Made by a program: the position numbers and the translations under genes. Positions 24,906 through 33,775 of a stretch of 64,000 nt of DNA are shown in pieces. Every line of letters starts with the position of its first letter. Position 1 is the stretch's first letter. A model generated the notes under the pieces. That model searched no databases, was not told the DNA's origin, and was given only the letters and a program-made list of their open reading frames with translations. The DNA comes from CAG-791 sp045130475 (GTDB taxonomy: Bacteria > Bacillota > Clostridia > Lachnospirales > Lachnospiraceae). The stretch spans positions 1 to 64,000 of the forward strand of contig JBGUPU010000034.1 of NCBI GenBank assembly GCA_045130475.1, given 5' to 3'.

Positions 24906-25799
24906 ATGAATACAAACGTGAATATAGATTTTGATTATCTGGACAGGGTCCGGAAAATCGCAACTCTCTATACCAAGAGGAAAACATCCGATCTTTTCGA
25001 CGGGGATTATCATTCGAGGCAGCACGGGCGCAGTCTGGATTTTGACGATCTGCGTGAATATTACTACGGGGATGATGTCAGTATGATCGACTGGAAGTCC
25101 TCCTCGAGAGTGGGCAAGACCCTGATCCGCCGCTATTTTGCAGACCGGAGGCTGAATGTTATCTTTGTCGGTGACACCGGAAAAAAGATGACAGGCGACA
25201 CGCCCGCCGGTGAATCCAAGGAGCAGATCTCCCTCATGGCACTCGGTATCACAGCCTATCTGGTCGGCGAGCAGGGAGCGACTTACGGTCTCTCCTGCTG
25301 CGGGAAGGACGGCCAGCGGATCACCCCCTTTTTAACGGGACCAGGACATCTTGAAGAACTGATCTACACCTATAAAGAATCTATCGAAAAAGGCTCCCCT
25401 TCCCAGAGTTTCAGAGAGACTCTCCTGAAAACAGCCTCTTCTTTTTCGCGCCATATGGTCATGGTGATCATCACGGACACGGAGGGGCTGGCGGAAATGG
25501 ACAAGGGTCTCGTAAAGCGCCTGGCCTATTACAACGATGTCTATATTTTCTGTATTGAAGATGCCTTTCTGACCTCGGACAATGCTTTTGATCTGGATGC
25601 GGATCATTTTGCGGATCCTTTTCTTGCGATCTGTGAGGATCTGCGCAGGGAAGAGATGCAGATCAGGACACAGCTGGAACAGACTGCTGAGAAAATACTG
25701 ACGCCCAGCCGTATTTTTTACAAAAAAATATCCCGCGAAGAAGAAATTGTCGATGCATTGGTCTGGCTATTCGGCCGCAGAAAGGGGACGATCACATGA
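24906..25799 (+). CDS. DUF58 domain protein
   Basis: The 297-residue cytosolic protein carries the DUF58 signature HGRSLDFDDLREYYYGDDVS followed by MIDWKSSSRVGKTLIRRYFA near residues 40-80. The rest has a vWA-like fold without a clear metal-binding motif. DUF58 proteins accompany MoxR and vWA genes in most bacteria that have them, and are thought to work with the ATPase in assembly of envelope or enzyme complexes. Its stop overlaps the next start by four bases, so translation is coupled. Confidence 0.92.
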   Translation: MNTNVNIDFDYLDRVRKIATLYTKRKTSDLFDGDYHSRQHGRSLDFDDLREYYYGDDVSMIDWKSSSRVGKTLIRRYFADRRLNVIFVGDTGKKMTGDTPAGESKEQISLMALGITAYLVGEQGATYGLSCCGKDGQRITPFLTGPGHLEELIYTYKESIEKGSPSQSFRETLLKTASSFSRHMVMVIITDTEGLAEMDKGLVKRLAYYNDVYIFCIEDAFLTSDNAFDLDADHFADPFLAICEDLRREEMQIRTQLEQTAEKILTPSRIFYKKISREEEIVDALVWLFGRRKGTIT

Positions 25800-26260
25800 A
25801 ATATTCGATCATTCTTGAATCCCCCTTCGTTTTTTCCGCCAGGTGGTACTGGATCGGAGCAGGCTTTCTCTTACTGGCTCTCCTTCTCCTGGCTGCAGGC
25901 AGCCTTCTCCTCAGACATTTTTCCGGCAATGATTCAGCCGGAATGAAATGGCGGAGATTGTCACGCAATAAGAAAAAATATCTGAAGAGGATCGAAGACA
26001 TCGAGGCAGCGTACAGTAAAGGAAATCTGGACACAAGGGCCGTTGCGCAGCAGATGAGCAGGGAAGTCCGCGCTTTTGTCGATGCCGTGACAGGATGGAG
26101 AACCGGCACAATGGTCTATCTGGAACTTACCAGGCTGAACAGACCCGGGCTGGCAGAACTGGTTCGGTATTACTATGAGCCCGAGTTCGCATACTACTCT
26201 GAGGCAGACGCAAAACTTGCAATAGAAAGAGGTAAGGAGCTGATCAGAAAATGGGCATAA
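25796..26260 (+). CDS. DUF4381-like single-pass membrane protein
   Basis: The 154-residue protein has one membrane helix near residues 18-40 (WYWIGAGFLLLALLLLAAGS) and a helical soluble part with RRLSRNKKKYLKRIEDIEAA and SREVRAFVDAVTGWRTGTMV. Its size, layout and place between DUF58 and vWA genes match the DUF4381-type member of Bat operons, although the sequence itself is weakly conserved. It overlaps both neighbours, by four and ten bases, and is co-translated with them. Confidence 0.72.
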   Translation: MKYSIILESPFVFSARWYWIGAGFLLLALLLLAAGSLLLRHFSGNDSAGMKWRRLSRNKKKYLKRIEDIEAAYSKGNLDTRAVAQQMSREVRAFVDAVTGWRTGTMVYLELTRLNRPGLAELVRYYYEPEFAYYSEADAKLAIERGKELIRKWA

Positions 26261-28353
26261 ATCTACATTATCCCTGGATGCTCTTGTTCGGGGCCTTCAT
26301 CATAGCGCTTGTCTGCCTGGCTGCCTTTTTCCTGAGACGAAGACGCAGAGACCGCAGCTGCATCCGGGCAGCCAACACAGGCCGACTGAAAATGCATCCC
26401 CTCTACAAAAGAAAACTTCTGCAAGCGCGCATCTTCCGTTTTCTTGCAGCAGCCGGTATCCTTCTTGCGCTCCTCTCGGCGCTTTTTCTGACAGCAAGGC
26501 CTTATCGCAGGGAGACCGTCAGGGATGCTGCCGCCCGCAGAGATATCTTCCTTTGCATTGACCTGTCTTCTTCCAACTACGCAGGTGTGAAGGATCTTGT
26601 TGAAGAATTCGGCAGGACCATTGACGGACTTGAAGGAGACCGGATCGGTATCTCCCTGTTCAACACATCGACCATTCGATATGTGCCGATGACAGATGAC
26701 TATGTTTTTGCGCGCGAAAGACTGGAGACCCTTGCAGGCTATCTTTTGGCCGAAGAAGAATTCATGACAGATTACGCGCAAAAATATGACTCGGTTTTTG
26801 ATATTCCAGAATCCGAACGCGCCCGATACGATGAATTGAACAGGATCCTGTCGACTTTTGACGAGGGAATAACCGCAGGCTACGAATTAAAAGGGACAAG
26901 CGCTGTCGGCGAAGGCCTTGCCTCCTGTCTCTTCAGCTTCCCTGAACTGAATACGGAAAAGAGAACCAGAATTATTGTCCTTGTTACTGACAACCACGAA
27001 GAGCTCCTTGATGATCCGCTCGTGACGCTTGAGGAATCGGCCGGCATGTGCGCGGCAGATAAGGTCACCGTCTTCGGGATCTATCCCGGAAAAAGCCAGG
27101 CAGTCCAGGGCAATTCCGAAAGCCGGAATACAGCGGAAGGCAACGGAGAGGATGAACTCAGTCGGATGAGATCCGCCGTGGAAATGACCGGCGGCAGGTT
27201 TTATGATGGGGATTCTTCCATAACTGCAAAGCAGATCCTGGATGATATCGCTTCACAGGCGATCGTGGAAACCAATACCGCAGTCGCTGCCCGCGAGCAG
27301 GATATTCCTCTGCCCTGGCTCTGTATTTTGATTGCCGGTTTCGTACTCATTGCCGGTACAACGCTTTTTTATGTTCTGCGGAGAGGTATCCGGAAGGGGC
27401 TTTTCTCCCGCAAGCTGACTGCTGCGGTCCTGCTGGGCGCCATGGCAGTCTCCATCATCGTGATCGCGGTCCGTCCCATGTATCTGAGTCCCTCTGCGGA
27501 GATCATGACACGAAACCTGGATGTCGCATTCGTCGTCGATACCACGATCAGCATGTGGGCTGAGGACCACAAAACACAGAGTCCGGATCTTCCGGATGGG
27601 AAACTCCCGGATCCCCGGACAGCAGACTCCGGCATACAGACTCGTATGGACGGAGTAAAAAAAGACATTTATGCAATCATGAACGCACTCCCGGGCAGCA
27701 GTTTTTCCCTGATCAGATTTGACAACGGCGCAGACATCATGACTCCGTTTACGCAGGATATCGATGCGGTTTATGACATGGTCAGCAATCTGGACATGCC
27801 TGCCTATGCAACCGCCAAAGGCTCCTCTCTCAACACAGCCCATGATGCATTAAAGGCCATACTGGAGTCGGCCGGACGCAGGGACAGAAACCGCAGGACC
27901 ATTGTGTTTGTCTTCAGCGACGGTGAGACCACTGACGGCTCAGCCCTCCTGAGCTTTGCAGACCTTTCCGGGATGATCGACGAAGGCGCGGTACTGGGCT
28001 ACGGCACAGAGGCAGGCGGCGAGATGTATTATCCGGGAAGAGGCTATGTAAAAAATGCCTCCACCGGGCAGAACGCCCTTTCCTGCATCGACGAAGAAGC
28101 TCTTCGAACCATGGCAGACGACCTGAATCTGACCTATATCAACGAGACCGATGAGTCTCTGTCCTTTGAAGGTCTGAGTGGATCTTCCCTGGGCGGAAAG
28201 CTTCGTCTGATCCGGATGATGAGCCGGAATGCCGCATTAGCGGCAGGAGACAGAACCGGTTATGAGGAGACCTATCACTATTTCGCGGCAGGCGCGGGAC
28301 TGCTCCTTCTCATCTGGCTGTCCCTGACAATTTACAGAGGAGGTGTTGCATGA
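26251..28353 (+). CDS. Double vWA-domain membrane protein (BatA-BatB fusion)
   Basis: The 700-residue protein appears to join two Bat-type units. Unit one has membrane helices near residues 9-28 and 58-76, then a vWA domain starting IFLCIDLSSSNYAG near 100 with a full DxSxS metal-site motif. Two further helices lie near 350-375 and 390-410. Unit two has a vWA domain starting VAFVVDTTISMWAED near 424, where Thr takes the place of the first Ser of the motif, and ends with a helix near 678-696. BatA and BatB are normally separate proteins. The vWA domains are likely substrates of the MoxR ATPase, facing the outside of the membrane. Confidence 0.85.
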   Translation: MGINLHYPWMLLFGAFIIALVCLAAFFLRRRRRDRSCIRAANTGRLKMHPLYKRKLLQARIFRFLAAAGILLALLSALFLTARPYRRETVRDAAARRDIFLCIDLSSSNYAGVKDLVEEFGRTIDGLEGDRIGISLFNTSTIRYVPMTDDYVFARERLETLAGYLLAEEEFMTDYAQKYDSVFDIPESERARYDELNRILSTFDEGITAGYELKGTSAVGEGLASCLFSFPELNTEKRTRIIVLVTDNHEELLDDPLVTLEESAGMCAADKVTVFGIYPGKSQAVQGNSESRNTAEGNGEDELSRMRSAVEMTGGRFYDGDSSITAKQILDDIASQAIVETNTAVAAREQDIPLPWLCILIAGFVLIAGTTLFYVLRRGIRKGLFSRKLTAAVLLGAMAVSIIVIAVRPMYLSPSAEIMTRNLDVAFVVDTTISMWAEDHKTQSPDLPDGKLPDPRTADSGIQTRMDGVKKDIYAIMNALPGSSFSLIRFDNGADIMTPFTQDIDAVYDMVSNLDMPAYATAKGSSLNTAHDALKAILESAGRRDRNRRTIVFVFSDGETTDGSALLSFADLSGMIDEGAVLGYGTEAGGEMYYPGRGYVKNASTGQNALSCIDEEALRTMADDLNLTYINETDESLSFEGLSGSSLGGKLRLIRMMSRNAALAAGDRTGYEETYHYFAAGAGLLLLIWLSLTIYRGGVA

Positions 28354-29177
28354 TGGATCCAAATACATCAAACGTCTCTCATCCGCGCTTCGCTTTTAGT
28401 CGGCTTGTGGTTTACATCGTCGTGAGTATTCTCGCGTTAGTCGGTCTCCTCATCCTCGTGCGCTCCATAGGAAATGCCGTCTTTCTCAGAAATTATGAGA
28501 GAGGCAGTTATTCAGAGATGCCGGAAACAATGCTGATGCCGCTCCGGTTCGGCGACAACTATGTCATCCCCTATAACGTGGGAAATGCGGCTTACATGCA
28601 GGGTGATTATGAACGGGCGGTCTCCTGTTATCAGACTGCGCTTGACTGTGACCCTCCCGAATATGACGAGGAGTGCAGGATCCGGGTCAATCTTGCCCTT
28701 TCTCTCTGCCATACTATCAATTTTGAAGCTCTTGACCGTTCTGATGACGAGGCTGTTTCAAAAGCTGTCCAGACCCTTTATACAGCCAGATCCGTGCTGA
28801 CCCTGCATGAATGCGCCAGCGAACCTGCAGGCAGCGACGACGGGCACTTTGCGGACGCGGATCTTCTAAAGCATGATATCGACAGAATGCTCAATGAACT
28901 GCAGAATCCGCCCCAGTCCGAGGATGAGCAGAAAAAGGACCAGGACCGCGATGAGGACCAGAATCAGGACAAGGACAATAAGGATCAGCAGAACCGGAAC
29001 CAGAACTCCGAAAACAATACGGAAAAGGAAGAACAGGCCCGCCAGGATGAATTAAAGAAACAGCTCAACCAGCAGAAAAGAGACCTGGAAAACGCAAACG
29101 GCAAATCGAGCGATAATGGATATTATTATATAGAGGGCGGCAGCACGTCCGGCTACGGAGACGGAACATTATGGTAA
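28350..29177 (+). CDS. TPR membrane protein, BatC-like
   Basis: The 275-residue protein has one membrane helix near 20-42, then a TPR-type repeat around VIPYNVGNAAYMQGDYERAV and SCYQTALDCDPPEYDEECRI. Residues about 190-250 are an extremely hydrophilic, Asp/Gln/Asn/Lys-rich linker predicted to be disordered or coiled. The tail is rich in Gly, Ser and Tyr. TPR proteins of this kind follow vWA genes in Bat operons as BatC. It overlaps both neighbours by a few bases. Confidence 0.82.
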   Translation: MMDPNTSNVSHPRFAFSRLVVYIVVSILALVGLLILVRSIGNAVFLRNYERGSYSEMPETMLMPLRFGDNYVIPYNVGNAAYMQGDYERAVSCYQTALDCDPPEYDEECRIRVNLALSLCHTINFEALDRSDDEAVSKAVQTLYTARSVLTLHECASEPAGSDDGHFADADLLKHDIDRMLNELQNPPQSEDEQKKDQDRDEDQNQDKDNKDQQNRNQNSENNTEKEEQARQDELKKQLNQQKRDLENANGKSSDNGYYYIEGGSTSGYGDGTLW

Positions 29178-30214
29178 GAATCACTCACAAATTAAGATCC
29201 GCCAGGCGTATCTCCGTTTTCATGGCGGTCATCTGTATGATCATTTCAATAAGCGGCTGCAGCAGAAACGGATCTCCTTATGACCCACCCGAACCGGACT
29301 ATACCGGACGCACTTCCGGTCAGTACGACCGCAGGGCAGACGACAGAGAGGAGTCCGGGCTGTCAAATATTGTCATGCACGGTCCGGATCTTCCGCCGGA
29401 CGGCATCCCTTATGATGAGTGGAAAGGGATCCGGTACACCACTGACACCAGATTCCCTCTCAGATCATTCTGGGCGCTGAGATTCGGAATGTACGGCGAC
29501 CTGCTGGCTTCAGACTACGGCCTCTATCAGAATCCCGAGCACATAGAAGACGCTGTTCTCGAAATCACAGATGTGAAGGTTGAACCGGTCGGCGGAGAGA
29601 TGAAGCTGCGGTCCGGAGGATATGTGGATATCACGATCGAAGCAAAATGGACCGGAACGATGCGGTACACTGCAGAATCCGGCAGCGAAAACGAGTTTTA
29701 CTCCATGCTGGCTTCTTACAGATGGGCAGACAATGATTTCCTTCCCTTTGACATCTACACAGGAACATCTCTGTTAAATTATTCGGACGATGATGACGAT
29801 GAAAGCATTGACGGGATCAGCTCCGGAGAAGCCTATGACAGCGGATTTGCAGAATCCGATATCACCTGGAATGGAAGGACCTGGCGGCTTTTTGCCAAAT
29901 CAGACAAGCGCAATGCAAGTACCCTGAATGAAAGTATAGATTACAGAGGCGGCGTAATGACAGTCATTAACCCGGGTATCGTATATACAATCTATACTCT
30001 TCGCGTTCCGGCAGATTACGACGGTGCTGCTCTGGCTGTCGACAAAGATATTGTCGATGAAAAATGGGACAATATAGACAAATATGGAAATTTCCTGAAC
30101 ACTTCCGACCCCTATGCGGATATCCTGACAACCGATTCGGGAGTAAAGCAGTCCGCAGACGACTATTATTTCATTAAGATCCAGGACCTGGTCAAAGTAT
30201 TTGAAAGCAGATAA
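29171..30214 (+). CDS. Lipoprotein ending the MoxR/vWA operon
   Basis: The 347-residue precursor has a signal ending SISGC, with Cys30 as the likely lipid anchor, and a Pro/Asp/Arg-rich N-terminal linker. The mature domain is acidic and beta-rich, with VGGEMKLRSGGYVDITIEAK and GIVYTIYTLRVPADYDGAAL. I know no named family for it. It overlaps the BatC-like gene by seven bases and is followed by a strong terminator, so it belongs to the operon. It may be the surface partner or client of the vWA complex; that is inference from position only. Confidence 0.75.
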   Translation: MVRITHKLRSARRISVFMAVICMIISISGCSRNGSPYDPPEPDYTGRTSGQYDRRADDREESGLSNIVMHGPDLPPDGIPYDEWKGIRYTTDTRFPLRSFWALRFGMYGDLLASDYGLYQNPEHIEDAVLEITDVKVEPVGGEMKLRSGGYVDITIEAKWTGTMRYTAESGSENEFYSMLASYRWADNDFLPFDIYTGTSLLNYSDDDDDESIDGISSGEAYDSGFAESDITWNGRTWRLFAKSDKRNASTLNESIDYRGGVMTVINPGIVYTIYTLRVPADYDGAALAVDKDIVDEKWDNIDKYGNFLNTSDPYADILTTDSGVKQSADDYYFIKIQDLVKVFESR

Positions 30215-30230
30215 CCCGCTGAACGTACAA

Positions 30231-30265
30231 AGAGGACCGCAGTTGAACGGAAACTGCGGTCCTCT
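30231..30265. terminator. Bidirectional terminator
   Basis: AGAGGACCGCAGTT pairs with AACTGCGGTCCTCT around a short loop, giving a 14-bp stem with a T-rich run on the plus side. It ends the MoxR operon and may also catch transcripts from the convergent antiporter operon. Confidence 0.9.
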
Positions 30266-30334
30266 TCTATTTCTGCGCATACAGCCGTTTTCTGCCGGCT
30301 TTAACTTCCTGTCTACACTCTGCACTCTGCTGTT

Positions 30335-32287
30335 TCAGGTCAAAACAGCGAAGTAAACGATCGCAAAGAGCATCACGATAATACCCAGACAGGTCATCAG
30401 CAGGGCGAAGGTAAAATTGGTGACAATGGGTTTGGCAGCCTCGGAGAATTCCGCCGCCATCACTCCTGCAAGACCGAATCGGTGAGAATTGTTCCTGACA
30501 CGTGTCTCTCTCATAAAAGTTTTGCGGATCAGCACGATAATGGTATCCGTACTCATCTCCACGATCCTCAGAACAGTGCACCAGAGTGCAAAGATGAACC
30601 TGGCAGGAATTCCTCTGTAGACCAGATCCTCCAGATCCAGCCATTTCGGCCAGTAGTCTGTATAGCGTCCGTCCTTCTTCAAAAGACCGCGAACTGCAAC
30701 AAGATAGAGAAGGCCGCCAATGCAGAGGGAAATCGCGCCTCCCTTAAGATTCGTGAGAGTGAAGGCCTTAAAGTGCAGGATATGGCTGTTGCCGGACATA
30801 AAGGCGCCCAGACGCGTACTGATCAGGGGCTGGCCCAGTAACAGGCAGAAAATCGAGGAGCCCAGGATAGCGATCGTACTCGTCAGGTTCATATAGGCCC
30901 CAGGCATATCATATTTTTGCTGCAGGACAGGATCCTTATTCTCTTCCACAAAGATACAGATAAAGAGCTTGAGCATGTAGCAGAATGTCAGTCCGCCGCT
31001 GACAAGGAAGATCCACTCGGCAGCTTTTAAATAGCCGCTGATTCCTTCGAGGAGATGGATTCCTTCCACAATTCCTTCATGGAGCAGGGTCTTGCTCATG
31101 TATCCGTTCATGAGCGGAACGCCGCTGATGCCCAGAGCGCCGAAGGCAAAGGCAATCTTAAGCTTGTTCTTTTTTCTGCCCCATCCCCGGATCTCATCCA
31201 GATTCAGCTTGTGCAGGTTCATGACCACGACACCGGCACACATGAAGAGGGTCAGTTTGATGATGGAATGGTTGACCATGTGGAGCAAAAGCCCCGGCAA
31301 GGCAATGGCGTACCCCTCTTCACTCCCTGCAGCCGAGAGCAGGATCAGCATTCCTACGCCCGTCAGGATGAAACCGATCTGCGACATGGACGAACATGCA
31401 AGCGTGCGCTTGAGGTTGACCGAAAAGACACCCAGGACAGCGCCGAGCAGCATGGTGATCATGCCGGCGATCAGGATGATAGAACCGAACACATAATCCT
31501 CCACAAGCGCATGGAGCGTGATCATGAGAATTCCGTAAATACCGACTTTTGTCAGGATGCCCGAGAGCAGTGCCGAGGCCGGTGAAGGCGCAACAGGATG
31601 AGCCTTGGGGAGCCAGACATGCAGGGGGAACATACCTGCCTTGGCGCCGAAACCAAGGAGGACACAGATGCCGGCCGCCAGGATCATCCCCCGGTCCGGG
31701 CAGGCGTCTACAGCTGCCTTCAAATCGGCATAGGACAGAGTCCCTGTCTCGTAGTAGAGCAGGGCAAGGCCCATGAAGAGGACCAGGCCGCCGAAAACTG
31801 CGATAAAGAGATAAGTATATCCGGCTTTTACTGCTTCCTTTGTCTGCTCATGGATGACCCAGGTAAAGGACGTGAAAGACAGGATCTCAAAAAAGATGAA
31901 GGTTGTCATCAGATCTCCGGAGAGCATGACGCCTTCCGTCGCACCCAGGGTCAGGAGGATGAACATCCAGTAACGCTCCAGCCCTTCCTTTTCATGCCGG
32001 AAATATTCAGGCGCAAAAAGTGTGGTCCCCGCCCACATAAGGGCAGTGATCACCGCGTAAGCAGCCTTGAATCCGTTCACTTCAAAGGAGAGACCGGTGA
32101 CAAGAAAACCGCTGAACTGCAGGAAAAATCCCCCGCTGTGGACAAAAGCAAGTACCACTGCAAGCACAAGCTCCAGGGCTGTCAGCACTATGGCAAAACA
32201 GTCGCGGGCTTTCTCATTTCGCCTGCCCAGTATATACGCAATAAGCGCCCCTATAAAGGGACTGAAAACCAGCCATACTACCAGCAT
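30335..32287 (-). CDS. NuoL/MrpA-D-type cation/proton antiporter subunit (I)
   Basis: The 650-residue protein is a proton-conducting-transporter (PF00361-type) subunit with about 16 membrane segments. Channel residues known from complex I and MrpD are kept: Glu in FIFFEILSF near 133, Lys in GAKAGMFPLHVWLPKAHP near 214 and Lys in SALLSGILTKVGIYG near 247. It has a longer C-terminal extension than the other three subunits, ending with one more helix. AAGGTGG precedes the ATG. It is the last gene of the ten-gene antiporter operon. Such subunits exchange Na+ (or K+) for protons across the membrane as part of a complex. Confidence 0.9.
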   Translation of the reverse strand: MLVVWLVFSPFIGALIAYILGRRNEKARDCFAIVLTALELVLAVVLAFVHSGGFFLQFSGFLVTGLSFEVNGFKAAYAVITALMWAGTTLFAPEYFRHEKEGLERYWMFILLTLGATEGVMLSGDLMTTFIFFEILSFTSFTWVIHEQTKEAVKAGYTYLFIAVFGGLVLFMGLALLYYETGTLSYADLKAAVDACPDRGMILAAGICVLLGFGAKAGMFPLHVWLPKAHPVAPSPASALLSGILTKVGIYGILMITLHALVEDYVFGSIILIAGMITMLLGAVLGVFSVNLKRTLACSSMSQIGFILTGVGMLILLSAAGSEEGYAIALPGLLLHMVNHSIIKLTLFMCAGVVVMNLHKLNLDEIRGWGRKKNKLKIAFAFGALGISGVPLMNGYMSKTLLHEGIVEGIHLLEGISGYLKAAEWIFLVSGGLTFCYMLKLFICIFVEENKDPVLQQKYDMPGAYMNLTSTIAILGSSIFCLLLGQPLISTRLGAFMSGNSHILHFKAFTLTNLKGGAISLCIGGLLYLVAVRGLLKKDGRYTDYWPKWLDLEDLVYRGIPARFIFALWCTVLRIVEMSTDTIIVLIRKTFMRETRVRNNSHRFGLAGVMAAEFSEAAKPIVTNFTFALLMTCLGIIVMLFAIVYFAVLT

Positions 32288-32299
32288 ATTGTCACCACC

Positions 32300-33775
32300 T
32301 TAAAAAATACCCCATGCCATTTTCTCAATGAACGAAGTCAGAGGTCCCGGGAAGATGCCGAAGATCACATTGACCAAAGTAAAAGTGCAGATCGGGAGCA
32401 GCATGAGCACGCCGACCTCCTTTGCCACATAATCGTCTGCTCCGATGTATCTGTCCGTGCCTTCCATGGGGAAAAAGGCTCTGACAGTGACACTCAATGT
32501 ATAAATAGCGCACAGGAAGGCTGAAAGCATCAGGGCTGCAGACCCGATCACTGCCAGGGTACTGCCCTCCTCCAGTCCTCCCAGGACTAGATGGAGCTTT
32601 GAGATGAAACCGCACAGACCCGGGATACCGATCAGGGAGAGCGAACTGATGGTATACATGGCAAAGGTCACCGGCATCTTCCTTCCCACGCCGTTGATCT
32701 CATAGACATAGCTGTGCATGGTCTCATGCATGAAAGCGCCCGCGCACATAAAGAGTGTGATCTTGATGATGCCGTGAAAGACCATATGCAGAAGTCCCGC
32801 CTCAAGTCCCTCGGGTGTCATCAGCAGTATACCGAAGAGCATGTAGGACAGGTTGCTGATCGTGGAAAAAGCGAGACGTCGCTTAAAGTGTCTTTGCTTG
32901 ACTGCAAGGCAGGCCGCATAGACAAGGGTGAAAATAGCGAATGCCTGGGCGATTTTCAGGCAGAGAGTTCCCTTCAGGAAATCAGGCCCGTAAGTGTACC
33001 AGGCCAGGCGCATGATGGCAAACACGCCGGTGTTGACGACCGCGACGGCATGCAGAAGGGCCGTGACAGGTGTGGGCGCGACAGAAGCCGTGGGCAGCCA
33101 GCTGTGCAGCGGGAAAACAGCCGCTTTCACACCGAAACCGAAAAATCCGAAGAGGAAGACCAGCTGCATCAGTCCGGGATCATAGGGTCCGTAAAGATTG
33201 CCCCCGTAGAGGAAATTGCCCGCGCCGTTATAGATACTGGTCATAACAACGGCAAAGAATGCGAGCGAGGCTCCGCCGATCGTATAGGCGGCGTATTTTC
33301 TGCCGGCAAACGAACTCTCGTGATCCGCATAGTGAGTGACCAGAGGAATTGTGACCAGGGAGAGCAGGTCATAGAACATGTACAGTGTCGTCATGTTCGC
33401 AGAAAAGGCAACGCCCAGAGTGACCCCGTAGGTCATCACATAGAAGGCAAAAAAGCTGTTGCCCCGCTTTGTGTGGGACATGTATTCAAAGGCATACAGC
33501 ATGACCAGGGGCCACATGAGAGAGACCATGACTGCGAAGAGCCTTGCAGGTTCATCAGCCCTCAAATCAATGGAAAATCCTCTGGTAAAGCTGTACAGGG
33601 TTGCACCTACCACGCCCACCTTCAGCAGACAGATCCAGGTCAGGATACTGGTAATGCAGACCACCGCCATGGCATAGGCGTCCCTTACCTTTCTGTTCTT
33701 AAAGCCCAGCGGAATGATCAGATAGCCGCCTATGATCGGCACCAGAATGGGAATGACTAAAATCAATGAACTCAA
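32300..33775 (-). CDS. Antiporter subunit with altered channel residues (II)
   Basis: The protein of about 492 residues has the same 14-helix fold (PF00361-type). The Lys of GVKAAVFPLHSWLP near 216 is kept. The TM5 glutamate is Asp (YMFYDLLSL, near 135), and the TM8 Lys is replaced by Asn (HAVAVVNTGVF, near 244). Both sites line the proton path in NuoL/M/N and MrpD, so this subunit may be impaired or serve a structural or regulatory role. I chose a TTG start at 33775, because GGAGG lies nine bases upstream and the TTG overlaps the stop of the previous gene. Confidence 0.86.
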   Translation of the reverse strand: MSSLILVIPILVPIIGGYLIIPLGFKNRKVRDAYAMAVVCITSILTWICLLKVGVVGATLYSFTRGFSIDLRADEPARLFAVMVSLMWPLVMLYAFEYMSHTKRGNSFFAFYVMTYGVTLGVAFSANMTTLYMFYDLLSLVTIPLVTHYADHESSFAGRKYAAYTIGGASLAFFAVVMTSIYNGAGNFLYGGNLYGPYDPGLMQLVFLFGFFGFGVKAAVFPLHSWLPTASVAPTPVTALLHAVAVVNTGVFAIMRLAWYTYGPDFLKGTLCLKIAQAFAIFTLVYAACLAVKQRHFKRRLAFSTISNLSYMLFGILLMTPEGLEAGLLHMVFHGIIKITLFMCAGAFMHETMHSYVYEINGVGRKMPVTFAMYTISSLSLIGIPGLCGFISKLHLVLGGLEEGSTLAVIGSAALMLSAFLCAIYTLSVTVRAFFPMEGTDRYIGADDYVAKEVGVLMLLPICTFTLVNVIFGIFPGPLTSFIEKMAWGIF

